From the NCBI GenBank assembly GCA_016790625.1, contig JAEUNB010000038.1, forward strand, positions 1-39,099: a stretch of 39,099 nt of DNA. Reading direction: 5' to 3'. Each line of letters starts with the position of its first letter. Position 1 is the stretch's first letter. The notes below the pieces were generated by a model. It ran no database searches. It saw only the letters and a program-made list of their open reading frames with translations, and had not been told where the DNA came from. The translations under genes and the position numbers were made by a program. The DNA comes from Betaproteobacteria bacterium (GTDB lineage Bacteria > Pseudomonadota > Gammaproteobacteria > Burkholderiales > Usitatibacteraceae). Below are positions 1 through 7,045 of the stretch, one piece after another.

Positions 1-534
1 CTCGAATTTCTCCTGCCGCCTAATGAATACATTCAGATCGTAGCGTCGAACAATTACAAGAAGCTTATACGCAAAACGGTGGAGTATTTTCACGCCTATC
101 GCCTCAACTACGCCGTGATCGGCACACCCAACCGGATGGAATACGACCAGGGCTTCTTCGTCAAAAATGGCGATGGCGCGGCTGATGTGAAACCGATCGC
201 GCACCTGTACAAGACGCAGGTCTATGCAATGGCGCGCTTCCTCGGTTTGCCGGCCGAGATCTGCAATGCGGCGCCGACCACCGATACGTACAGTCTTGCG
301 CAAAGCCAGGAAGAGTTTTACTTCGCGCTCAGTTACGAAAAGATGGATGTGGCGCTGTGGGCTCACAATCACAGCGTTGAAGCTGCTGAGCTTGGCGCCT
401 ATCTGGGACTGACGACGGATCAGGCAACCTTCATTTACAACGACATCGCCGCCAAGCGGCAGACAACGCGCTATCTCCATGCCAGTCCGCGCCTGGTGGA
501 GCCCGTCAGCGAAATAGCGGACGTTACAAACTGA
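1..534 (+). CDS. nadE: NAD(+) synthase, C-terminal part (5' end outside window)
   Basis: Makes NAD by ATP-dependent amidation of nicotinic acid adenine dinucleotide in the cytoplasm. The frame is open from base 1, so the start lies outside the window; 177 codons remain before TGA. The visible part holds the conserved stretch GTPNRMEYDQGFF, then KNGDGAADVKPIAHLYKTQV, which matches the KxGDG...PI..L.KT.V signature of the NAD synthase C-terminal half. The N-terminal PP-loop ATPase motif and any glutaminase domain are outside the window, so an ammonia-dependent form cannot be told from a glutamine-dependent one. A weak dyad, TGTCGC/GCGACA at 544-562, lies just after the stop and could help end the transcript. 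Family assignment is firm. Confidence 0.88.
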   Translation, partial: LEFLLPPNEYIQIVASNNYKKLIRKTVEYFHAYRLNYAVIGTPNRMEYDQGFFVKNGDGAADVKPIAHLYKTQVYAMARFLGLPAEICNAAPTTDTYSLAQSQEEFYFALSYEKMDVALWAHNHSVEAAELGAYLGLTTDQATFIYNDIAAKRQTTRYLHASPRLVEPVSEIADVTN

Positions 535-561
535 CAAATCGAGTGTCGCCATTCGTGCGAC

Positions 562-579
562 AATGTTGCATTAACGATT
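562..579. promoter_or_regulatory. possible Zur-like imperfect dyad upstream of the metal-receptor locus
   Basis: AATGTT (562-567) faces AACGATT (573-579) across five bases, about 30 bp before the GTG at 611. The arrangement recalls the AATGTTATA...TAACATT layout of gammaproteobacterial Zur sites but is imperfect. It is offered only because the genes downstream look like a zinc or other metal uptake unit. No promoter hexamers were assigned with confidence. Confidence 0.2.
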
Positions 580-610
580 AAATCAGTTCGGCAACATCGA
601 CGACCGCATC

Positions 611-1006
611 GTGTCTCATTTGGCAAAAAGCTTCGCGATAACTGGTGCCGCCCGGCGTACGCTGGCGGTGCTGTTGTTGCTTGCGCAACTGCTCAGTCTG
701 TTCGTTGCGCCGATGCACCGCATCGCGCACGCGGCAATCAAGCCAGTGGAGCAAGCTGCGCAGGGAGCGCTTTCAGCGAAAGCGATTCATTCGCATTCGT
801 TGTCCCTCGATTGGTTTGGTCACGAAGCCGGCAGCGGTTGCGATGACTGGAACGCCGCGTTTGCCCACGACGCCAATCCGGCCGATGCCAGTCCGAATAT
901 TCCGTCCACTTCGATCGCTTTACCGGTTGATACCGGTCGGGCGGTCACGTTTACCGATTCCCATCCCGCTGGTCTTTCTCGCGCGCGCGCGCCGCCGCGC
1001 CGCTAA
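611..1006 (+). CDS. small exported DUF2946-like protein, probably metal-related
   Basis: A 131-residue protein starting at GTG 611. It has an Arg-rich start and a hydrophobic stretch at about residues 17-34, so a signal peptide or single anchor. His, Cys and Asp residues follow (MHRIAHA at about 35-41, HSHS at about 59-62, then a GCDDW segment). It ends in ARAPPRR, resembling the short R-(A/G)-P-P tail I associate with DUF2946-type proteins found beside TonB receptors. The gene sits 74 bp before a ZnuD-like receptor on the same strand, so both may serve metal uptake or sensing. Function is not established for this family. An overlapping frame at 645-1022 is Arg-rich without a plausible fold and was not chosen. 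Confidence 0.55.
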   Translation: MSHLAKSFAITGAARRTLAVLLLLAQLLSLFVAPMHRIAHAAIKPVEQAAQGALSAKAIHSHSLSLDWFGHEAGSGCDDWNAAFAHDANPADASPNIPSTSIALPVDTGRAVTFTDSHPAGLSRARAPPRR

Positions 1007-1080
1007 GCACGTCTGTTGTTGAAGGTTGGCGTGGCGTTGCCGCCCAACGTCTTTGCGTGCTGTATTGATGGGGAACCACC

Positions 1081-3165
1081 ATGACTTACCGTTTTCGATT
1101 GACCGCCGTGGCGAATGCGCTGCTGGCGGCGACCTGTGCATCGGCGCAACAAGCGCCGGATAAGTTTCTGGCTGCAACGCCGGAGCCAAAGAAACTTGAA
1201 GAGATTGTTGTGACCGGCAATCCGCTGAAATCCGGCGATGCCGCGGCGCCGGTTTCGGTGCTGGCCGGCACGGAGTTGCTGCTGAAGCGCAGCTCAACAT
1301 TGGGCGAAACCCTGAACGGCATGCCGGGTGTGGCCAATTCGTTCTTCGGCCCCAATGCCGGCCGGCCGATCATTCGCGGGCTCGACGGCGACCGCATCCG
1401 CATCCTTAACAATCAAGGCGCGTCATTCGACGCCTCAAGCCTGAGCTTCGATCACAATCCCACCATCGATCCGCTGGCGATCGAGCGCATCGAAGTGCTG
1501 CGTGGTCCGGCGTCGCTGTTGTACGGTGGTGCGGCGATTGGCGGCGTGGTCAATGTGATCGACAATCGTATTCCGAAGTATTCGGTGTCCGGCATCGGCG
1601 GCACAGTCGAAGCGCGCGCCGGTGGCGCCGAACGTGAGAACGGTTACTCCGGATTGCTGGAAGCCGGTACCGGGCAATTTGCCATTCATGCCGATGGTTT
1701 CTGGCGCGACACCGATAACTATGCTGTTCCGGAATCGGCTGGTGTCGGCAAGCGTGTCGTCAACTCCGCCAGCCGCAGCAAGGGCGGCGCGATTGGTGCC
1801 TCGTTTACCTACGACCGTGGCTATTTCGGCGTGTCGCAATCGGATTATCGCTCGCGCTACGGTACGGTTGCCGAAGCGGACGTCACCATCGACATGAAGC
1901 AGTCGCGGACGACATTTGAAGGCGAGTTCCGCGATCTGGGCACATTCGTCGACAGCATTAATTTGCGTGGTGGCCGCACCGATTATCAGCACACCGAACT
2001 CGAAGGTGCCGAGGTCGGCACCGTATTCACCAACAAGGGCAGCGATTTCCGGCTGGAAGCCAAGCACGCGGCGCTGGGACCGTTATCAGGCGTGATTGGC
2101 GTGCAGGGTGAGACATTCCGCTTCGCTGCGTTGGGTGAGGAAGCTTTCGTGCCCAACACGCGCACGCGCAACGAGGCGCTATTTGCCTATGAAGAGCTGG
2201 TCAATGGCCCATGGAAATTTTCCTTCGGCGTGCGCGCCGAGCGCAGCCGGCTGCGCTCGAGTGGCGAAGGCGACAGTGGCATCGCACGATTCGGCGCGGC
2301 GAACGAAAAGTCGTTCAACGTCACCAGCGCTTCGTTTGGTGCGCTGTTCAAGCTGGACGCGGCCACCAATCTCACCGCGAATGTGGCCAGCAGCCAACGC
2401 GCGCCGGCGTTCTACGAATTGTTCGCCGATGGCGCGCACGTTGCTACGGCTGCATATGAAGTGGGGGATATCAGCCTCAAGCGTGAAAAATCCACCGCAT
2501 TGGATATCGGGCTGCAATGGAAATTTGGCGCCGCGGGAAAATCGAGCGTTCGACTCGGTGCGTTCACTAATCGTTTTGATAATTTCATCGCGTTGCGACG
2601 AACGGGTATTGATCGCGATGTGGAAGGCAACGCTGGCGTGGCCGATTGTGGCGACGGCACCTCGGTCGAGTCAGGTTGTGCAGCGGAAATACTGCCGGAG
2701 TTTCGCTATCAGGGTGTGAAGGCGCGCCTGTCGGGATTCGAGGCTGAAGGCAAATTCCGTCTGGTCGAGAGTCCCTACACGCTGGATATCGAAACCAAGG
2801 TCGATTTCACGCGTGCGCAGGACATCACCCACAATGAGCCGTTGCCGCGGATTGCCCCGCTGCGGATGACATTGGCAAGTGTCTATACCAACGGCCCATG
2901 GGCCGTGAAGGCGGAGATTGAACACGCAACGCGTCAATCGCGTGTGCCGGCCAATGATCTCGTTGGTACGACCGCCGCCTACACCTTGGCGAACCTCGCG
3001 GCGTCTTACTCGATGAAGCTGACGAGCGGTACAGCGCTGTTTTTCCTCAAGGCGAACAATCTGGGTGACCGCAAGGCATTCAATGCGTCGTCGATCGACA
3101 CCATACGTGCATTGGCGCCGTTGCAGGGGCGCGGGATGAAGGCGGGGGTGCAGATCAGCTTTTGA
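1081..3165 (+). CDS. TonB-dependent outer-membrane receptor, ZnuD-like
   Basis: A 694-residue outer-membrane receptor that would import a metal or metal complex using TonB-ExbBD energy. A signal peptide covers about residues 1-22, a TonB-box-like EEIVVTG lies at 40-46, the plug domain covers about 50-160 (RPIIRGLDGDRIRIL and IERIEVLRGPASLLYGGAAI are typical plug motifs), and the barrel runs to the terminal aromatic residue (QISF). The plug, notably the run GASFDASSLSFDHNPTIDPL, resembles ZnuD-type zinc receptors more than siderophore receptors as I recall them. Two cysteines in ADCGDG...ESGCAAE may form an extracellular-loop disulfide. ATG 1081 follows GGGGAACC. The upstream small exported protein probably belongs to the same unit. 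Receptor class is firm; zinc as substrate is inference. Confidence 0.85.
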   Translation: MTYRFRLTAVANALLAATCASAQQAPDKFLAATPEPKKLEEIVVTGNPLKSGDAAAPVSVLAGTELLLKRSSTLGETLNGMPGVANSFFGPNAGRPIIRGLDGDRIRILNNQGASFDASSLSFDHNPTIDPLAIERIEVLRGPASLLYGGAAIGGVVNVIDNRIPKYSVSGIGGTVEARAGGAERENGYSGLLEAGTGQFAIHADGFWRDTDNYAVPESAGVGKRVVNSASRSKGGAIGASFTYDRGYFGVSQSDYRSRYGTVAEADVTIDMKQSRTTFEGEFRDLGTFVDSINLRGGRTDYQHTELEGAEVGTVFTNKGSDFRLEAKHAALGPLSGVIGVQGETFRFAALGEEAFVPNTRTRNEALFAYEELVNGPWKFSFGVRAERSRLRSSGEGDSGIARFGAANEKSFNVTSASFGALFKLDAATNLTANVASSQRAPAFYELFADGAHVATAAYEVGDISLKREKSTALDIGLQWKFGAAGKSSVRLGAFTNRFDNFIALRRTGIDRDVEGNAGVADCGDGTSVESGCAAEILPEFRYQGVKARLSGFEAEGKFRLVESPYTLDIETKVDFTRAQDITHNEPLPRIAPLRMTLASVYTNGPWAVKAEIEHATRQSRVPANDLVGTTAAYTLANLAASYSMKLTSGTALFFLKANNLGDRKAFNASSIDTIRALAPLQGRGMKAGVQISF

Positions 3166-3186
3166 GCGGTACGTCGTAACAGGGTG

Positions 3187-3251
3187 GAACCCTAGCATTG
3201 GAGCGGCTCAGAAGTGGAAAATGGCCTGAAAGCCGCGCCAATGCTGGACTT
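3187..3251. repeat. 66-bp palindromic intergenic element, copy 1
   Basis: Imperfect palindrome just after the TonB-receptor gene. The left arm contains CCCTAGCATTGGAGCGGCT, the right arm AGCCGCGCCAATGCTGG, and the centre GGAAAATGGCCTGAA. The centre and arms match three other copies at 5150, 11088 and 33841. It is followed by TATATTTTTTTAT, so this copy could also end transcription. No coding potential. Confidence 0.75.
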
Positions 3252-3294
3252 ATATTTTTTTATCGCATCATTTGGTCTAAATAAATGCTGTCAG

Positions 3295-3345
3295 AATTAG
3301 TTATTTGCAATATGAGTATCAATTGGTGCAACTAATTGCATATTG
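3295..3345. promoter_or_regulatory. AT-rich region with two interleaved inverted repeats
   Basis: AATTAGTT (3295-3302) is the reverse complement of AACTAATT (3330-3337). CAATATG (3308-3314) is the reverse complement of CATATTG (3339-3345). The order is 1-2-1'-2', so the two pairings cross, as in a pseudoknot; alternatively they are two overlapping protein-binding dyads. The stretch lies about 95 bp before the A1 start and is clearly more AT-rich than the genes around it, so the A1-B1 promoter is probably here. No clean -35/-10 pair was identified. Confidence 0.35.
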
Positions 3346-3438
3346 GCGATTCCGCATTGTCGTAGCTTAGGGCGTCCCCTAATATCGTGCTGGCTGGCGT
3401 TCCGATTGAGAAATAGGAATGCAAACGAGGAGAGGCCC

Positions 3439-4266
3439 ATGCATCGACATTTTTCTTACTTTTTGCAAGGGCTGTCCGCTGCGCTGGCCATGACGGGCGT
3501 TCTGCTGGGCACCAGCGTTGCCGCATCAAATGATCCTCAGACTCCGCACGAAGCCACCAAACCGGGTTTCACCAGCTACAGCGGCGCACCTTGGGTGATC
3601 AACGTGGTGCCACGATCCGCTCCCGCTGGTACGCCTCGCACTATTGTTGTGGCGGGCAGTTGTCCGAATCGATTCGTGCTTGATGAATCGGTCGCGGGTA
3701 CGCTTGCTGTGCGCCTGCAACCGGATGGCACTTGTCCACCGGGTCCCATACCTACCGGTAGCGTGAGCTACACGACTAATGCGGTCGGGACCTTGCGCGT
3801 TGTATTGCAATTCCCATCCGATCCCGCGGTTGTCGCCGAAACCACCATGGTGACGACTGCAGGATCGCGCTCTCGATCAAATTTCAACATGAGTGGCATG
3901 TGGTACGACCCCGCCACCGACGGCTCAGGCATTTCGTTTCATCACAACTCGACCACCGACTCCGTATTCGGCACCTGGTTTATGTACGGCCTGACGACAG
4001 CGCCGAGGCCGGGGTCGCGCTGGTTTTCGCTGCAAGGGATGCAATGGGTGGATAACGGCTCCGCGCTGGAGGGATTGGCGCTGGAGGCGACCGCGAGGTC
4101 GGCGCAGTGCGAACTGGCGCGATCCTGTCCTCGTGGCGCCGATAGCATTGGTTATCGCGGGCGCGTCCGTGTGTCGCTGACCGACGCGAACAACGCGCGC
4201 ATCGAGGCATTCGATGTGTTTGGCACCAGCGTTTTTGTGTCCAATCTCAAGCGGCTGGTGTTCTGA
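3439..4266 (+). CDS. exported protein A1 with GMWYDPAT module
   Basis: Unnamed 275-residue exported protein. ATG 3439 was chosen over an upstream ATG at 3343 because GAGGAGAGG stands just before it and a typical signal peptide follows (residues 1 to about 29, ending SVAA). The N-terminal half looks beta-rich and has cysteines at 75 and 99. The module GMWYDPATDGSGISFHHN begins near residue 153, then FGTWFMYG, RWFSLQGMQW and LEG. A second Cys pair is at 224 and 230. The C-terminus has EAFDVFG...VFVSNLKRL. It is closely related to A2 (5279-6070) and more distantly to B1 and B2. The module resembles the W/Y-rich SGxWY-P-SGxG repeat of proteobacterial secreted proteins. Function unknown; probably periplasmic or extracellular. 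Confidence 0.85.
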   Translation: MHRHFSYFLQGLSAALAMTGVLLGTSVAASNDPQTPHEATKPGFTSYSGAPWVINVVPRSAPAGTPRTIVVAGSCPNRFVLDESVAGTLAVRLQPDGTCPPGPIPTGSVSYTTNAVGTLRVVLQFPSDPAVVAETTMVTTAGSRSRSNFNMSGMWYDPATDGSGISFHHNSTTDSVFGTWFMYGLTTAPRPGSRWFSLQGMQWVDNGSALEGLALEATARSAQCELARSCPRGADSIGYRGRVRVSLTDANNARIEAFDVFGTSVFVSNLKRLVF

Positions 4267-4267
4267 C

Positions 4268-5128
4268 ATGAAGGCCACTATTGCTTGCAGTGTGGGGATC
4301 GGGCGCGTCATTGCGCTGATCGCGTTGTCGTCAAGTGGTCTCGCGACCGCACAAACGCAGATTCAGCCCACCACCTCCAGCCAATACGCCGCCTCATCCT
4401 TGGTGGCGTGGCCAACAACCAGCGGCCCGCAGATTCGCGTGGTACCCGCGTCAGCACCGGTAAACACACCGAGACAGGTTAGTGTGCGTACCGCGGCTAT
4501 GCCGTCTTGTTTTGGTTCGGGTTACTTTCCACGCGAGCTCGATTTGTCGACACTCAGCACCGGAACGGTTCGGATTCGCAGCGAATTCCTGACCTACAGC
4601 CTGATCTGTGGTGTGGCTCCGCCCCCAAGTCCGCGATACGCAGAGTACAGTTTCACCGTATCGGAGCCGGGTGTCGTGAAGATTGTGTTTGCCGATGGCC
4701 CCTCGACAACCGCCGAGACCACCATGACTACAACGGCGCCAGGAACCTCCCAGGCATTCTTCGAAGTCAATGGTATGTGGTACGACACGGCCACCAATGG
4801 ATCGGGCATCTCCATCCATCAGCGCACCAGCTTCGGCGGCCCCGCGTTTGGTACCTGGTTTATGTTCGACAGAGATGGAATCTCCCGCTGGTATTCACTG
4901 CAGGTAACCAGTTGGTCGCAGGCCGGGAAAACACTGGAGGGTTTGTTCATAGAGTCGGTCGCGAATCGCTGCGAGACGCTGGCGTCCTGCCCGATGAAGA
5001 GCGTATTTTCCCTCCCGACGTACAACTTCAGGATTCGTTTCCAGTCATCCGCGCTGGCGGTAGCGGAAGTGTTCGGGTTGCAGGGAGAGGTGCTGTTTCG
5101 CTCCAATCTGCGGCGGCTGGAGCAATAG
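4268..5128 (+). CDS. exported protein B1 with GMWYDTAT module
   Basis: Unnamed 286-residue exported protein. ATG 4268 lies one base after the A1 stop, which implies translational coupling; an ATG at 4214 would overlap A1 and lacks a signal peptide. The signal peptide is residues 1 to about 28 (ending ATAQ). It shares with A1 a segment RVVPASAPVNTPRQ near 57-70 (A1: NVVPRSAPAGTPRT), cysteines at 81/114 and 235/241, the module NGMWYDTATNGSGISIH from 168, FGTWFMFD, RWYSLQ, LEGLFIES, and a C-terminal EVFG...LFRSNLRRL. It is most similar to B2 (6067-6975). A and B look like diverged halves of one ancestral gene that became a pair. Function unknown. Confidence 0.85.
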   Translation: MKATIACSVGIGRVIALIALSSSGLATAQTQIQPTTSSQYAASSLVAWPTTSGPQIRVVPASAPVNTPRQVSVRTAAMPSCFGSGYFPRELDLSTLSTGTVRIRSEFLTYSLICGVAPPPSPRYAEYSFTVSEPGVVKIVFADGPSTTAETTMTTTAPGTSQAFFEVNGMWYDTATNGSGISIHQRTSFGGPAFGTWFMFDRDGISRWYSLQVTSWSQAGKTLEGLFIESVANRCETLASCPMKSVFSLPTYNFRIRFQSSALAVAEVFGLQGEVLFRSNLRRLEQ

Positions 5129-5149
5129 TTTTGGCAGCAGGGAAACGAC

Positions 5150-5215
5150 AAACTCAAGCACTGGAGCGGTTCACAGGGCAAAAACGGCTGGAAATGACCG
5201 TCAATGCTAGGGTTT
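5150..5215. repeat. 66-bp palindromic intergenic element, copy 2
   Basis: Lies between B1 and A2, separating the two gene pairs. The left arm begins AAACTCAAGCACTGGAGCGG; the right arm is GACCGTCAATGCTAGGGTTT; the centre is GCAAAAACGGCTGGAA. The palindrome is weaker than in copy 4, but length and layout are the same. Confidence 0.7.
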
Positions 5216-5278
5216 GGCAGGTCGAATTGAAGAAAATGAAACGCTTAATGTTGATCAATCAAAACCGGCAATAGTCTT

Positions 5279-6070
5279 ATGAAAAAAATCTTGATCGTGC
5301 TGGGTATGTGGATGGTCGCCCCCGCGGTGCTTGCATCGGGTTTGCATGAGTCTCCCACTGAGAAAAGTAAAGCGGCATTCACCAACGATGCGCAACTTCC
5401 CTGGCATGTGACGGTGGTACCGAAGTCCGCCCCGATCGGTACGCCGCGCACCATTATCGTTGCGGGCGGATGTCCGGCTGTGCTGAAGCAGGATGAGTCG
5501 ACAGCTGGCGTTCTCAAGTTGCGTGTCACCGATTTCACTTGTCCGCTCGGGCTGGTGGCGACGGCGTTTTTGCCGTACACCCCTCAGGTCGAGGGCGCTT
5601 TGGCGGTGAAGCTGTATTTTTACGACGGCAACGATGTGATTCAAGAGACCAGCATGACGACGACTGCAGGTGCGCGACCGCATTCAAGCACCGATATTTC
5701 CGGCATGTGGTACGACCCGGCTACCAGCGGTTCCGGCATTTCTTTTCATCACAATCCGGCCAGTGATGCCGTATTTGGCACCTGGTTCATGTTTGGTTCT
5801 GCCGGCACCAGCTCGTTTCGTTCACGCTGGTTTTCGCTGCAAGCCATGCAATGGGTCTCCAACAATGTCCTGGAAGGCATTGCTTTGGAGTCGGCATCGA
5901 AATCGACAACGTGCCTGGCCAGTAACTCCTGCCCGTTGACCGCAGGCAGACCCGGCGCGCGCGGAATTGTTCGCGTCACGCTGACCGGCGGCAATGAAGC
6001 CAAAATCGAGGCTTTCGATTTGTTTGGCGCTGCGCTGTTCACGTCCAATCTGACGAGGATTCGGCTATGA
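5279..6070 (+). CDS. exported protein A2 with GMWYDPAT module
   Basis: Unnamed 263-residue paralogue of A1. A short signal peptide (residues 1 to about 19, VLAS) is followed by WHVTVVPKSAPIGTPRTI near 42-59, which lines up with A1. Cysteines are at 65 and 88. The module SGMWYDPATSGSGISFHHN begins at 141, then FGTWFMFG, RWFSLQAMQW, LEGIALES, a Cys pair in TTCLASNSCP, and EAFDLFGAALFTSNLTRI at the end. No strong Shine-Dalgarno stands before ATG 5279, unlike A1. The stop overlaps the B2 start (ATGA), so A2-B2 repeats the tight A1-B1 arrangement. Function unknown. Confidence 0.85.
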   Translation: MKKILIVLGMWMVAPAVLASGLHESPTEKSKAAFTNDAQLPWHVTVVPKSAPIGTPRTIIVAGGCPAVLKQDESTAGVLKLRVTDFTCPLGLVATAFLPYTPQVEGALAVKLYFYDGNDVIQETSMTTTAGARPHSSTDISGMWYDPATSGSGISFHHNPASDAVFGTWFMFGSAGTSSFRSRWFSLQAMQWVSNNVLEGIALESASKSTTCLASNSCPLTAGRPGARGIVRVTLTGGNEAKIEAFDLFGAALFTSNLTRIRL

Positions 6071-6975
6071 CAGGCCCGATATCGTCACTTGCATCACGGC
6101 ATCGTGCATGGCGCCGCCGGTTGAGCAAGTCGGCAGTGCTTGCTGCATGCGTGACTTCGCTATGTGCGTCAGCTCAATCAGGTAACGCTGCTTATGACGA
6201 ATTAACACTGCGGGTCCTGGGCAAGTTTGCGGGGTCGCTGTTACAGCCACGCACACAAGCCAGCATACGCATTTTGCCCGAGCGCGCACCGATGGGAGTT
6301 TTACGCAGCATCGCCATGTCCGTGACGCACCCACCCGGTTGCAGCGGCGACTTTGTCGGTGCCGCGCTCACGCTTGACATCTCGACGATGAGTAACGGGT
6401 TTATCAATATCGGCACTCGTGCACCCAGCCGATATTCTCTTTGCCCAGGGACTCCACCGTTGATTGGCTCGTCCGTTTCTCCCATCATCAACACCTACTA
6501 CGAAATCACGCCCACGACAGCCGGAACCGTCAAAATCCGCTACGCGGACCCGCTAGGAGGCCCAATCGAAGCAACGATGATCACCACGGCGGTCGGTACA
6601 GCGACACCGCGTTATGACATCAACGGCATGTGGTACGACCCCGCCAGCGACGGATCGGGCATTTCGATGCACCAGACGCCGGCCGCAGGCGTCGGGACAT
6701 TGGGCACGTGGTTCATGTTCGACAAAAATGGCGTCACGCGTTGGTATTCGCTGCAAGCGTCGAGCTGGATTGCGGCAGATACGCTCGAAGGCTTATTTAT
6801 TGAAGCGATAGCTTCGTGCGGGAAAGGCGCGGCTTGCCCGGCACCGGCGATCGTGCTGACACCCACGTTCAACTTCCGCATGGTTTTTCAATCCGCCACC
6901 TCAGCCACGGCTGAGGTGTTTGGCGAGGGTGGTGCACTGCTATTCAAGTCGGAACTGCGCCGCCTTCAGCTTTGA
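6067..6975 (+). CDS. exported protein B2 with GMWYDPAS module
   Basis: Unnamed 302-residue paralogue of B1. The start ATG 6067 overlaps the A2 stop by four bases. The N-terminus has RHRAWRRRLSKS and then a hydrophobic stretch ending CASAQ near residue 37, a long but plausible signal peptide. It shares the SIRILPERAPMGVLRS segment near 66-81, cysteines near 92 and 126, the module NGMWYDPASDGSGISMHQ from 186, LGTWFMFD, RWYSLQ, LEGLFIEA, a Cys pair (SCGKGAACP), and a C-terminal EVFGEGGALLFKSELRRL. The protein may act with A2. Function unknown; the family link to B1 is clear by eye. Confidence 0.85.
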   Translation: MTGPISSLASRHRAWRRRLSKSAVLAACVTSLCASAQSGNAAYDELTLRVLGKFAGSLLQPRTQASIRILPERAPMGVLRSIAMSVTHPPGCSGDFVGAALTLDISTMSNGFINIGTRAPSRYSLCPGTPPLIGSSVSPIINTYYEITPTTAGTVKIRYADPLGGPIEATMITTAVGTATPRYDINGMWYDPASDGSGISMHQTPAAGVGTLGTWFMFDKNGVTRWYSLQASSWIAADTLEGLFIEAIASCGKGAACPAPAIVLTPTFNFRMVFQSATSATAEVFGEGGALLFKSELRRLQL

Positions 6976-7003
6976 GGTTGCGCCGACGATCGTGCATGTC
7001 AGT

Positions 7004-7026
7004 CTGCTGACAATTCCTGTCAGCAG
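7004..7026. promoter_or_regulatory. perfect 9-bp dyad in front of uvrB
   Basis: CTGCTGACA (7004-7012) and TGTCAGCAG (7018-7026) are exact reverse complements around ATTCC. There is no T-run after it, so a terminator for B2 is unlikely. It ends 19 bp before the uvrB ATG, and TAGAAT (7034-7039) follows as a possible -10. It is not a standard LexA box (CTGT-N8-ACAG). An operator or mRNA hairpin role is inference. Confidence 0.4.
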
Positions 7027-7045
7027 CCGCTGATAGAATTCATGC

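Noticed and set aside
1435-2067. Minus-strand frame inside the TonB-receptor gene
   Set aside because: It is fully antisense to a well-supported receptor, has no recognisable domain and is typical of shadow frames in GC-rich genes.
3343-3438. Longer N-terminus for A1
   Set aside because: The extension is basic and not hydrophobic, lacks a ribosome-binding site and would bury the signal peptide.
7004-7026. LexA (SOS) box before uvrB
   Set aside because: The dyad reads CTG-N11-CAG with ACA-N5-TGT inside and does not fit CTGT-N8-ACAG; it is reported only as an unexplained dyad.
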